64,000 bases of DNA from contig NZ_JATAAF010000002.1 of the NCBI RefSeq assembly GCF_030341905.1, positions 308,505 through 372,504 of the forward strand, given 5' to 3'. This document shows, in pieces, positions 52,161 to 59,899 of the stretch. The notes beneath the pieces were generated by a model that worked only from the letters and a program-made list of their open reading frames with translations, had not been told where the DNA came from and ran no database searches. The stretch is from Porticoccus sp. W117. GTDB lineage: Bacteria > Pseudomonadota > Gammaproteobacteria > Pseudomonadales > Porticoccaceae. How positions within the stretch are numbered: position 1 is the stretch's first letter; each line of letters begins with the position of its first letter. Made by a program: the position numbers and the translations under genes.

Positions 52161-53633
52161 TCAACCCACATCAATCATCTGCACTGTACCATCCGGCAGC
52201 ACTTCGGAAATCTGCCCTTTGGGTTCATCCATGCGCATGGCGATAAAGAACACCACCACGGCAGAGGCGCCGATCACCATAAAGAAGGTGCTGTAATCCA
52301 CAAAGCTCAGTACGGTGAGGTAGGTCACTGCGCCGACGTTGCCGTAGGCGCCCGCCATGCCTGCGATCTGGCCCGTCATACGGCGTTTGATCAGTGGCAC
52401 CACGGCGAACACGGCACCTTCGCCAGCTTGCACGAAGAAAGAGCAGCACATGGTGGCCATTACCGCCAGCCAAATCCACCAGCCACCGGTTACCTGGCTG
52501 AGTACAAAGTAGCCGATGGACAGGCCGCCGATCAAAATCATCAGTGCTTTGCGGCGGCCAAAACGGTCAGAGAACCAGCCGCCAGTGGGGCGCGCCACCA
52601 GATTCATAAAGGCAAAGCCGGAAGCCAGCAAGCCCGCTTTCACCGGATCCAGCCCTTCAAAGGTTTCCAGGAAGAACAGTGGCAACATGGAGACTACCGC
52701 CAGCTCAGAGCCGAAGGTGACGAAGTAGGACCAGTCGAGAATGGCAACGTTTTTAAAGTGGTATTTATCCAGTTCCGGTACGCCATTTTTCAGGTGGTCT
52801 TTGTTCACTTGCCAGATGGAGTACACCTGGAAGAAAAACAGTGCCACCAGTACCCCCCAGATAATATACATAGCGGTTTCACTGAGCAGGCCAACGCCGG
52901 AGGGAGACAGCTTCCAGCTTAATACGCCCAGTGCCAGATACATGGGGATATTCATCAGCAGGTACATAATGAAGTCGCCTTTTGAGGTGACTTCCAGGCC
53001 GCCGGATTTTTTCGGTTTGAAGTAGGTGGAACCTTTGGGGGTATTGCGCGCCAGCCGGTAGTACACAAAGGAGTACAGGCCGATAATGACGCCGGTGGTT
53101 GCCAGGGCGTAACGCCAGCCGTCATCACCGCCGTACACCAATGCCAGGGTGGGTAAGCTCATGGCTGCTGCGGCGGAACCAAAATTGCCCCAGCCACCGT
53201 AGATGCCTTCGGCAATACCCACGGTTTTGTGAGGGAACCATTCGCCCACCATGCGGATGCCGATTACAAACCCGGCACCCACAAAGCCCATTAAAAAGCG
53301 CATCATGGCCAGCTGTTCATAGCTGTTTGAAAACGCAAACACCAGACACAGAACAGACGAAATTAACAGCAAGCCGCTGTATACGTGGCGGGGGCCAAAC
53401 TTGTCCACCAAAATGCCAATGACGATGCGCGCGGGAATGGTCAGTGCAACGTTGAGAATCATCAACGCTTTCACCTGTTGCCCGGTCAGGTCAAACGCTT
53501 CTTTCATAAAAGCCAGCAGAGGTGCATGGTTAAACCACACCACAAAGGTCAGAAAGAACGCAAACCAGGTGATATGGAGCGTTTTGATTTTGGGGTCGCC
53601 AAAATTTACCAGGTTGATTTTATGGTCTGACAT
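52161..53633 (-). CDS. Nitrate/nitrite transporter, NarK1/NasA type
   Basis: A 490-residue major facilitator protein with about twelve helices. [20 protein letters not shown] at the N-terminus, [11 protein letters not shown] and [15 protein letters not shown] (nitrate signature) place it in the NarK1 group, held to import nitrate with protons. GGAGAG precedes the ATG. A terminator follows. It diverges from another NarK-like gene, and the 262-base gap holds an FNR-type site. With the NarK2-type protein at 37215 it would give the pair of uptake and exchange carriers known from denitrifiers. Confidence 0.92.
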   Translation of the reverse strand: MSDHKINLVNFGDPKIKTLHITWFAFFLTFVVWFNHAPLLAFMKEAFDLTGQQVKALMILNVALTIPARIVIGILVDKFGPRHVYSGLLLISSVLCLVFAFSNSYEQLAMMRFLMGFVGAGFVIGIRMVGEWFPHKTVGIAEGIYGGWGNFGSAAAAMSLPTLALVYGGDDGWRYALATTGVIIGLYSFVYYRLARNTPKGSTYFKPKKSGGLEVTSKGDFIMYLLMNIPMYLALGVLSWKLSPSGVGLLSETAMYIIWGVLVALFFFQVYSIWQVNKDHLKNGVPELDKYHFKNVAILDWSYFVTFGSELAVVSMLPLFFLETFEGLDPVKAGLLASGFAFMNLVARPTGGWFSDRFGRRKALMILIGGLSIGYFVLSQVTGGWWIWLAVMATMCCSFFVQAGEGAVFAVVPLIKRRMTGQIAGMAGAYGNVGAVTYLTVLSFVDYSTFFMVIGASAVVVFFIAMRMDEPKGQISEVLPDGTVQMIDVG

Positions 53634-53741
53634 GATGCTCTCCTTATGGAGATTTACTGAGAAGTTGTGTTGGAAAAATGCTGAATAAATCAGCGGTAAT
53701 TGTGCTGGCCCGGAGTGTGGTTGATGCCTGTAATGGCAGGC

Positions 53742-53755
53742 TTGATATGCGTCAA
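53742..53755. promoter_or_regulatory. FNR/Anr-type binding site
   Basis: TTGAT-ATGC-GTCAA matches the FNR consensus TTGATNNNNATCAA at nine of ten defined bases. Its centre lies 115 bases before the NarK1-type start codon and about 147 before the NarK3-like one, so it could serve either promoter. I see no strong -10 at the ideal distance in either direction. Confidence 0.72.
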
Positions 53756-53780
53756 TTAAGGCCTCGGAACAGGGGTGCAG

Positions 53781-53796
53781 TACCTCTTTAGAGAGA
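53781..53796. promoter_or_regulatory. Candidate NarL-type site
   Basis: TACCTCT-TT-AGAGAGA: the left heptamer fits the NarL consensus fully and the right one at five of seven positions. It lies 40 bases from the FNR-type site. Confidence 0.5.
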
Positions 53797-53895
53797 TGCC
53801 TGGGTACATACCCTGTGGTATTTTTTTGCGGACTTCTGGTGAATTACCCTGTCGTTTAATTACCGAAAACAAGCACCCACCAAAAGGAATAATCT

Positions 53896-55164
53896 GTGCA
53901 AAAAAACATTCCAGGTTCCTATCGGGCACTGACCATGGCAACCATTGCCTTTGCCGCTAATTTTTCTGTGTGGGTGTTGTACGCGGTGTTGGGGTTGGAC
54001 GTGGCAGAGCGCCTGCAATTGAGTTCCACAAAATTGGGATTATTACTGTCGGCCCCGATCCTGACCGGCGCGTTAATGCGCATCCCTGCCGGTTTTTTGT
54101 CTGAACGGCACAACCCCAAAAGTTTGTTGTTCTGGCAAATGTTGTTGGTGGCACCGGCGCTGTTTCTGTTGCCGCTGGTGGAGTCCTACCGTGGCTACAT
54201 CTGGCTCGGCCTGTGGTTGGGGGTCAGCGGTGTTTCGTTCACTCTGGGAGTGCGTTATGTCACTGGCTGGTTTGATCGAACCCGGCAGGGTACCGCTTTG
54301 GGGATTTTTGGTGCGGGCAATGCCGGTGCGGCTATTACCCTGGCGTTGGCGCCGTTATTTGTAAGTCAATGGGGGTGGCAGAGCCTTGGACCTGCATACG
54401 GTATTGGTTTGCTGGTTATGGCGCTGCTTTTTGTATGGCTGGCTCCCGCGCTGCCGGCTCATTTACGAGCGGCTTCCAGTGAACAAGCGGTGTCTCTGGC
54501 GCCGTTAAAACAGCTGCGGGTTTGGCGTTTTAGTCTGTATTACTATTTTGTGTTTGGCAGTTTTCTGGCGTTGATTTTGTGGTTGCCTGGATATTATCGC
54601 CAGGTGTATCAACTGAGTTTTTCCCAGGCGATGGCGTTTACCCTGTTTTTTGTCGCCACTTCCAGTTTGGTGCGTGCACTGGGCGGTTGGTTTGCGGATC
54701 GCTACGGTGGCCGCGCGGTTAACTGGAGCGTCTTTTGGGTTTGTCTGGTGTGCCTGTTTTTCCTTAGCTATCCGCCCACTACCATGACCATTCACGGGGT
54801 AAAGGGGGATGTTAATCTGAGCATTGAAGTGGGGCTGTGGACGTTCACCGGTTTGATGTTTGTGATTGGTATCGCGCAGGGGTTTGGTCGCGCCAGTGTG
54901 TATAAAACCATTCACGATTACTACCCACAACAGATGGGTGTTGTGGGAGGGATAGTGTCTGCTATCGGCGCACTGGGCGGTTGCACGCTGCCGGTTTTAT
55001 TTGGTTTGGGGGTGGATTTGGTCGGCATACACAGTGCCAGCTTTATGCTGCTGTACGGGGTGTTGGCGTTTTGTATGACAGTGATGTTTTTTGCCAATAA
55101 GGCGGATCGTTTTCAGGGCAGGGTGGAGGAGGCGCTAAGCCATAATTTTCTGAAGGAAGATTGA
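53896..55164 (+). CDS. NarK-family major facilitator transporter (third copy)
   Basis: A 422-residue protein with about twelve helices starting at GTG 53896; AAAGGA lies 8 bases upstream. TGALMRIPAGFLSERHNPK and GIFGAGNAGAAITLALAPLF are the equivalents of the NarK motifs, and a further Gly-rich motif (IVSAIGALGG) is in the C-terminal half. It is more distant from the classical groups than the other two copies and closest by eye to NarK3/NasA-like carriers. Nitrate or nitrite is the likely substrate, from family and neighbours; specificity cannot be read from the sequence. Confidence 0.87.
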   Translation: MQKNIPGSYRALTMATIAFAANFSVWVLYAVLGLDVAERLQLSSTKLGLLLSAPILTGALMRIPAGFLSERHNPKSLLFWQMLLVAPALFLLPLVESYRGYIWLGLWLGVSGVSFTLGVRYVTGWFDRTRQGTALGIFGAGNAGAAITLALAPLFVSQWGWQSLGPAYGIGLLVMALLFVWLAPALPAHLRAASSEQAVSLAPLKQLRVWRFSLYYYFVFGSFLALILWLPGYYRQVYQLSFSQAMAFTLFFVATSSLVRALGGWFADRYGGRAVNWSVFWVCLVCLFFLSYPPTTMTIHGVKGDVNLSIEVGLWTFTGLMFVIGIAQGFGRASVYKTIHDYYPQQMGVVGGIVSAIGALGGCTLPVLFGLGVDLVGIHSASFMLLYGVLAFCMTVMFFANKADRFQGRVEEALSHNFLKED

Positions 55165-55218
55165 CGGAGCTTGTTATTGAGTAGCCCGTATGAAAAATAT
55201 ACTTGTCACTAAATACTG

Positions 55219-55323
55219 GTCATTGCGAGGCCGAAGGCCGCGGCAATCTCAACCAGTTTGGCAGCGGGCTGAAAGAGATTGCCGCGTCGCCTTTCTTTAA
55301 AACGAAAGGCTCCTCGCAATGAC
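55219..55323. repeat. REP-like palindrome (GTCATTGCGAG type)
   Basis: GTCATTGCGAGGCCGAAGGC at the left and GGCTCCTCGCAATGAC at the right, with GCGGCAATCTC/GAGATTGCCGC inside. It lies between convergent transporter and porin genes and is the last REP of the cluster. Confidence 0.88.
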
Positions 55324-55330
55324 GGGGTTT

Positions 55331-56542
55331 CTAAAAATTAAACTGCGCAGTCAACCACAGTTTCTCAGTATCGGTACCAAAATCATCGGCGCTGTAATCC
55401 GCGTATTTCAATGACAGATTGAGGTTGTCGTTGATTTTACGTGCCACCAGGAAGCCCCATTCAGAACCCAGGCTATCGACACTGGCAGATGCCTTGTCGG
55501 CGCTGAAGTCGTGGTACACAAACGCCAGTTTAAAACCGCCAGCTTTGCCGCTGACCGAGAAGTACAGGTCTTCCACACCAGTGTCGATGTTGCCGGTGCC
55601 ACCGGCGATAAACATATCGGTCCAACCCTGGAATTTATGCAGAGTGGCCAATGGGGTAATAAAACGGCCATCGTTTAACAGCGAGCCGCCGGTGTCGCCG
55701 TTGTCGGAGCCGAGCACTTCATAACCCAGTGTGAGTTTTACCGGCTTGGTTTGCAGGGAGCCTTCCAATAGCAGGTACCCAGCGCTGTAGTCCAGGGGGT
55801 TGTTGGCGGCATCGGTCTGGCGGGCGTATTCCAGGCTGTAGCTGAAGGCGTCGCTGGCCTTGCCACTGTAGCGAATGCCCCAGGTATCGGTGGAATACAA
55901 CGCCACATTGTTGTTTTCCAGCAGGTAGGCGTACACAGACAGCTTTCCGCCTTCAAAACCGGTGTAATTGGCATTGAACAGCACGGTGTCGTTGTCATGG
56001 TCGCCAATGGGGGAGCTTTCACCAAAAATGCGGTTGACGTTGTTGATGTTGACTACAAACACCGTGGTGTCTTTCAAGTGTTTGTCGGTGTAGCTGATGG
56101 CGTCGTAAGTCTGCTCGTTCTGGCGGAAGCCAACACCGCCGACAAAACGCTGGTTGTCCAGGTTGATGCGCTGACGACCAAACTTCAGGTCGCTTTTGCC
56201 GAAGTCGTATTTGATCCATGACTGGTTGATCTCGGTGCCTTCCGGATCGGCGATGCCGGTAAAATTTTCGCTGCCGATAATGGATACATCATCCATTTCC
56301 AGCAGGCCGCTAAAGCCGTTGTATTCCGCACTTTGGAAGGTGAGGCGGCTGCGCAGGGTGAGGGCGTCGTTGCTGGCAGTGTTGCCTACGTCTTCGTAGC
56401 GTAGGCGGAAATTGCCTTTTACGGTGCCGTTTTTAAGGGCATCGGAAAAAGTGGCGGATTCCTCTGCGGCTGCCGGGTTGGCCAGGGTGCCAACAGCGGC
56501 AGCAATAGCGACGGAGAGCAGGGTTTTTGCGGTACTTTTCAT
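55331..56542 (-). CDS. Outer-membrane porin (alginate-export-like family)
   Basis: A 403-residue protein with a signal peptide (1-26, ending PAAAEE). The body alternates short amphipathic strands and ends with LTAQFNF, whose terminal Phe is the usual barrel assembly signal. NFRLRYEDVGNTASNDALTL and LKFGRQRINLDNQRFVGGVG are typical of alginate-export-like porins. GGAG lies 7 bases before the ATG. An FNR-type palindrome lies 72 bases upstream, at the distance expected for an anaerobically activated promoter. The barrel may therefore admit nitrate or another anion during anaerobic growth; this is inferred from regulation and neighbours only. Confidence 0.85.
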   Translation of the reverse strand: MKSTAKTLLSVAIAAAVGTLANPAAAEESATFSDALKNGTVKGNFRLRYEDVGNTASNDALTLRSRLTFQSAEYNGFSGLLEMDDVSIIGSENFTGIADPEGTEINQSWIKYDFGKSDLKFGRQRINLDNQRFVGGVGFRQNEQTYDAISYTDKHLKDTTVFVVNINNVNRIFGESSPIGDHDNDTVLFNANYTGFEGGKLSVYAYLLENNNVALYSTDTWGIRYSGKASDAFSYSLEYARQTDAANNPLDYSAGYLLLEGSLQTKPVKLTLGYEVLGSDNGDTGGSLLNDGRFITPLATLHKFQGWTDMFIAGGTGNIDTGVEDLYFSVSGKAGGFKLAFVYHDFSADKASASVDSLGSEWGFLVARKINDNLNLSLKYADYSADDFGTDTEKLWLTAQFNF

Positions 56543-56607
56543 GGTGGTTCTCCAGAATGTGAATGCCTGTCTGGTGGCGATTTTGTGGGGCTGGAGGGGG
56601 GCGGCAA

Positions 56608-56621
56608 TTGATCCGGATCAG
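56608..56621. promoter_or_regulatory. FNR/Anr-type site upstream of the porin gene
   Basis: TTGAT-CCGG-ATCAG matches the FNR consensus at nine of ten bases. If it works at -41.5 on the minus strand, the transcript would start near 56573 and CAAAAT (56585-56580, minus strand) would be a fair -10 element. The leader would be about 31 bases. No other gene starts nearby. Confidence 0.68.
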
Positions 56622-56825
56622 GTGCCGGAAATAAAGGAGGGCAAGGCCCACTTAAGAGGTAATTGATGGTTTTATTGGTTATTACTTAATAGGTATAAAA
56701 CTTCCTTGCCTGCAATGCAGCGTTGCGCTCATAGATTATGAGCGCTGAGGATGAATCTATTTGTTTTTGGTCAACCTGCACCAGCGAAGTGGTCAGGGGG
56801 TATTGGCCCATGGATTAGAGTTGCC
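56622..56825. other. Intergenic region upstream of the porin gene
   Basis: AT-rich sequence between the FNR-type site and the end of the retropepsin-like gene. Short plus-strand frames here have no ribosome binding site and look non-coding. I see no terminator with a clear T-run on the minus strand. Confidence 0.4.
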
Positions 56826-57695
56826 TCAGTCTTTAAAAACCCCAAACCATGTGCGCTTCTGACGCAAATCCAGAATCACTTTCTTATCAAAAAACAACGA
56901 ATTTCCCAACAGCCCATCCGCTTCCAGCGGCAGGTTGGCAAAGTAGTTGGGGCGCTCGCGAGTGTAGTGGGCCTGTGCGTTGTGTATGTCAATATCGCCA
57001 ATTTTCAGGGTTACATTTAACGGCGCACCAATAGTGGTTACCAGCTGGTCATTGGCCCAGCCTTCTATTCGGGAGTTGCTTTCTTCATCGCCATGGCGAT
57101 CGGTGAGTTTTTGCCACTGAGCTTTATCCAGCAACAAGTCAAACAAGCTGGCACCGGTATCGAAAAAAAAGCGTTGTGCTTTGTGCCCGTCCAGCTCGGT
57201 GGTCAAAAATAATTTGCTGCTGCGAATCTGAGCAGGCACTTGGCGAATCTGATTTCGTGAAAGATGGTACTGGGCCTTGCTCAACAGGCAAATTTGCTGG
57301 CCGGGGTAATCGATCTGCACAATATGGCCCAACAGTGATCGCAGGCCAATACGGCCGGCCACACTGGCGGGCGGGTAGGGCATTACATGAAAGGTTTGGC
57401 TGGCAAAATCCATATCGCCAATAGCCAACGGCGCCATGCCGGTGATGCTGCCACTGGGCTGTTTAGCAAGAGCTATCCCCAATGCGGTTGCTGGCTCGCT
57501 GCCGTAAAATACACTCACATCGGAGCCGGTATCAAACTGCATGTCCGCGGTTTTGCCATTAATGGTGGTGCGTACCACCATGGCGGATTTTTCGCTGCCG
57601 TCCGTATCTGTGACCCACTGGAAGGGTGCGCAGTGGTTGTCCGCCTGGGCATTAAAACAGGTGAAGAGGAAAGCGATAATAGGGCGGGAGATCAC
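56826..57695 (-). CDS. Retropepsin-like aspartic protease, exported
   Basis: A 289-residue protein with a signal peptide (1-18). Unlike the protein at 2340 it has two full aspartic motifs, DTGS at 55-58 and DTGA at 179-182, so it should be catalytically competent as a single-chain pepsin-like or retropepsin-like enzyme. GTG 57695 lies only 3 bases after the stop of the SPFH gene, so translation is probably coupled. A membrane quality-control pairing of protease and SPFH scaffold is plausible (inference). Confidence 0.83.
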   Translation of the reverse strand: MISRPIIAFLFTCFNAQADNHCAPFQWVTDTDGSEKSAMVVRTTINGKTADMQFDTGSDVSVFYGSEPATALGIALAKQPSGSITGMAPLAIGDMDFASQTFHVMPYPPASVAGRIGLRSLLGHIVQIDYPGQQICLLSKAQYHLSRNQIRQVPAQIRSSKLFLTTELDGHKAQRFFFDTGASLFDLLLDKAQWQKLTDRHGDEESNSRIEGWANDQLVTTIGAPLNVTLKIGDIDIHNAQAHYTRERPNYFANLPLEADGLLGNSLFFDKKVILDLRQKRTWFGVFKD

Positions 57696-57698
57696 CGC

Positions 57699-58544
57699 TT
57701 ACTTCCGAATATTCTTGGTATCCAGCATCAAACTCATGTTCTGCATATTGGCTGGAATCACCACTACGCCGCCTTCGTTTTCAGCAAACTTTTTCAGCGC
57801 TTCATTGAGTTCGTGCTGTAAGTATTCCGGGGTCAGGGATTTATTGATAATGGCGTTGGCCTCGGCGATACCTTTGGCGCGGGCGATTTCGATTTCCGCG
57901 TCTTTACTGGCAATTTCCACTTCCACTTTTTTGGCTTCCAATTGCTTCTGAGCCTGCACGGCTTTCTGAATGGCCGCTTCAATGGTTGGGTCTGTGTTCA
58001 GCGCGCGCACCGCCACTCTGGTAATGGTAAATACGCCGGGGTCTTTGGAATCGAGCTTCTTCTGCAGGTTGCTGGAAATACCATCGCGCAGTTCGTCGCG
58101 ATTGCGGTGCAATTCCAGAGAATCAATTTTGGTGACTTCCTGATAGATAACATCCCGGCCTTCCCGATAAACCACGCCATAGGCAGGCAGCAGGCCTTCT
58201 TCACCACGTTCGTAAGAGGAGGCGTATTTCACCATCAATTCAGCAACGTTGGTTGGGCTGACTTTGTAGTAAACACTGATATCCAGGTCTTTCAAGCGCA
58301 GGTTGTCCCGTGCTTTTGGTGTCAGGTTGTTGAAGTCGATAACAATTTCCTTGGCGGAAAATTCGTAGGCCTTTGTAATCAGCGGCAGCTTCCAGTTCAG
58401 GCCGGCGGGAATTTCTTCCATATCCACCGACCCCATAGTTTTCTCCACCGCTACATTGCCGGTGTCGACCACATACCAGCTACTGATGACAAGGATGATG
58501 ATTGGGATAAGCAGCAGTGAGCTGCCAATGGCTTTTGCGTTCAT
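57699..58544 (-). CDS. SPFH/Band 7 (prohibitin-like) membrane protein
   Basis: A 281-residue protein with one N-terminal membrane helix (about 8-27) and a Band 7 domain (about 30-200: TGNVAVEKTMGSVDMEEI, then RDNLRLKDLDISVYYKV), followed by a long charged helix (QLEAKKVEVEIASKDAEIEIARAKG, in parts) that assembles these proteins into large rings. Prohibitin-like scaffolds control membrane proteases and microdomains. It is followed at once by the retropepsin-like gene, and the VOC gene ends 9 bases upstream. Confidence 0.92.
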   Translation of the reverse strand: MNAKAIGSSLLLIPIIILVISSWYVVDTGNVAVEKTMGSVDMEEIPAGLNWKLPLITKAYEFSAKEIVIDFNNLTPKARDNLRLKDLDISVYYKVSPTNVAELMVKYASSYERGEEGLLPAYGVVYREGRDVIYQEVTKIDSLELHRNRDELRDGISSNLQKKLDSKDPGVFTITRVAVRALNTDPTIEAAIQKAVQAQKQLEAKKVEVEIASKDAEIEIARAKGIAEANAIINKSLTPEYLQHELNEALKKFAENEGGVVVIPANMQNMSLMLDTKNIRK

Positions 58545-58553
58545 ATTTATTCC

Positions 58554-58943
58554 TTAATTGGGGGAGGTGGTTTCGGACGGCTGCCAAAGTTCTACTTTAT
58601 TGCCATCCGGGTCCATAAACCAGCCGAAACGGCCGTAGTCCTGTTCGTCGATATCGCCGACCAATTGCGCGCCGCCTTCCGCTACTTGGGCCAGGGCGCC
58701 ATCCAGGTCGTCTACAACCAGATTAAACATGAACGCCTGATCCGATGGCGCAAAGTAGTCGGTATCGGCTTTAAAGGGCGACCACACGCTGCAACTGTTG
58801 GCGGGCATGGTATCCGGTGTGAAGGGGGCGAAGGGCATGCCTTCCATCAACGGAATATCCAGCCAGCGTTTGTACCACTGGGCCAGTTTTTCCGGGTTGT
58901 TGCTTTTAAAGAAAACACCGCCAATACCGAGAGCCTTTGCCAT
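58554..58943 (-). CDS. VOC (glyoxalase/bleomycin resistance) family protein
   Basis: A 129-residue single-domain protein with two beta-alpha-beta-beta-beta units: LGIGGVFFKSNNPEKLAQWY and FMFNLVVDDLDGALAQVAEG, ending FGWFMDPDGNKVELWQP, which carries the C-terminal metal ligand Glu. Family members work as dimers in isomerase, lyase, dioxygenase or binding roles; the substrate is unknown. It is the first gene of a three-gene minus-strand set with the SPFH and protease genes. Confidence 0.9.
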   Translation of the reverse strand: MAKALGIGGVFFKSNNPEKLAQWYKRWLDIPLMEGMPFAPFTPDTMPANSCSVWSPFKADTDYFAPSDQAFMFNLVVDDLDGALAQVAEGGAQLVGDIDEQDYGRFGWFMDPDGNKVELWQPSETTSPN

Positions 58944-59017
58944 TTTTCTGCTCCTGCTTGTGAGACCGTTGTTGTGCTGCCAGTATAGGCGCTTTTCGCA
59001 ACCCGCTCAGCCTGCCA

Positions 59018-59899
59018 GTGAATACTCAAAAAAATAGCCGCACCAGAATCGGTTTGTACAACGCCCTTGGCGCCTTTGCCATGTGGGGCCTGGTGCCGAT
59101 TTATTTTAAGTCACTGGCTCAAGTGGGCGCTCTGGAAATATTGGCACACCGGGTGCTGTGGTCGTTGCTGTTTTTGCTGGTGGTGATGTGGTTGACCGCC
59201 CGTTGGCAGAGCTTTCTGGCGATACTGCGCAACCGCCGTTTGATGGGCTGGTTGTTGTGCTCATCGCTGACCATTGCCATTAACTGGCTGGTATTTATCT
59301 GGGCGGTGGCGGAGGGGCGGATTCTGGAAACCAGCCTGGGGTATTTTATTACGCCTCTGATGAACGTGTTCTTAGGGGTGCTGTTCCTGGGCGAAAGATT
59401 GCGTCCGGCCCAATGGGCGGCAGTGGCTTTGGCAGCGATAGGAGTGGCCTGGCAGATAGGGCAGGTGGGTTACCTGCCATGGGTGGCGTTAGTGCTATCG
59501 GTGAGCTTTGGGCTTTACGGTTTGCTTCGTAAAAAAGTATCGGTGGATGCCACTCTGGGCTTAGGGGTGGAAGTTTTGGTGTTGCTGCCTCTGGCCGCAG
59601 GCTACCTGCTGGGGTTGGCGGCCAGTGGTGAGATGGCTTTTGTGGCTCAAGGCAGCACTATAACGGGGTTGTTACTGGCTGCCGGTTTAATCACCAGCCT
59701 GCCACTGTTGTGTTACGCCGCAGCGGCCAATCGCCTGAATTTGTCGGTAGTCGGGGTGGTGCAGTACCTGACCCCGAGTATTACCTTTTTTCTGGCCGTG
59801 TTCTTTTACAAAGAAGCGTTCGATAGCAACAGCTTGATTACCTTTGCCTTTATCTGGTTGGCGCTGGCGGTGTTTACTGTGGATGGCTTACGCCGCTAG
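59018..59899 (+). CDS. rarD: EamA-family permease, RarD-like
   Basis: A 293-residue membrane protein with ten helices in two EamA repeats. LYNALGAFAMWGLVPIYFK near the N-terminus and ETSLGYFITPLMNVFLGVLF are typical of RarD. Function is not firmly known (chloramphenicol-sensitivity association in the family). GTG 59018 is the start used; it has no strong ribosome binding site. Its last 4 bases overlap the end of feoB: both stops lie in the palindrome GCTAGC. Confidence 0.85.
   Translation: MNTQKNSRTRIGLYNALGAFAMWGLVPIYFKSLAQVGALEILAHRVLWSLLFLLVVMWLTARWQSFLAILRNRRLMGWLLCSSLTIAINWLVFIWAVAEGRILETSLGYFITPLMNVFLGVLFLGERLRPAQWAAVALAAIGVAWQIGQVGYLPWVALVLSVSFGLYGLLRKKVSVDATLGLGVEVLVLLPLAAGYLLGLAASGEMAFVAQGSTITGLLLAAGLITSLPLLCYAAAANRLNLSVVGVVQYLTPSITFFLAVFFYKEAFDSNSLITFAFIWLALAVFTVDGLRR

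Larger units (their letters stand above)
53634..53895. promoter_or_regulatory. Divergent control region of two nitrate transporter genes
   Basis: 262 bases without a gene, between the NarK1-type and NarK3-like transporters. Besides the FNR-type and NarL-like sites listed separately, TACATACCCTGTGGTA at 53805-53820 has NarL-like ends (TAC/GTA), and GGGTA-CA-TACCC (53802-53813) is a perfect small palindrome overlapping it. Confidence 0.6.

Noticed and set aside
38851..55323. REP-like clusters as a CRISPR array
   Set aside because: The repeats are palindromic, of different families, and lie kilobases apart in intergenic gaps, with no regular spacers and no cas genes.
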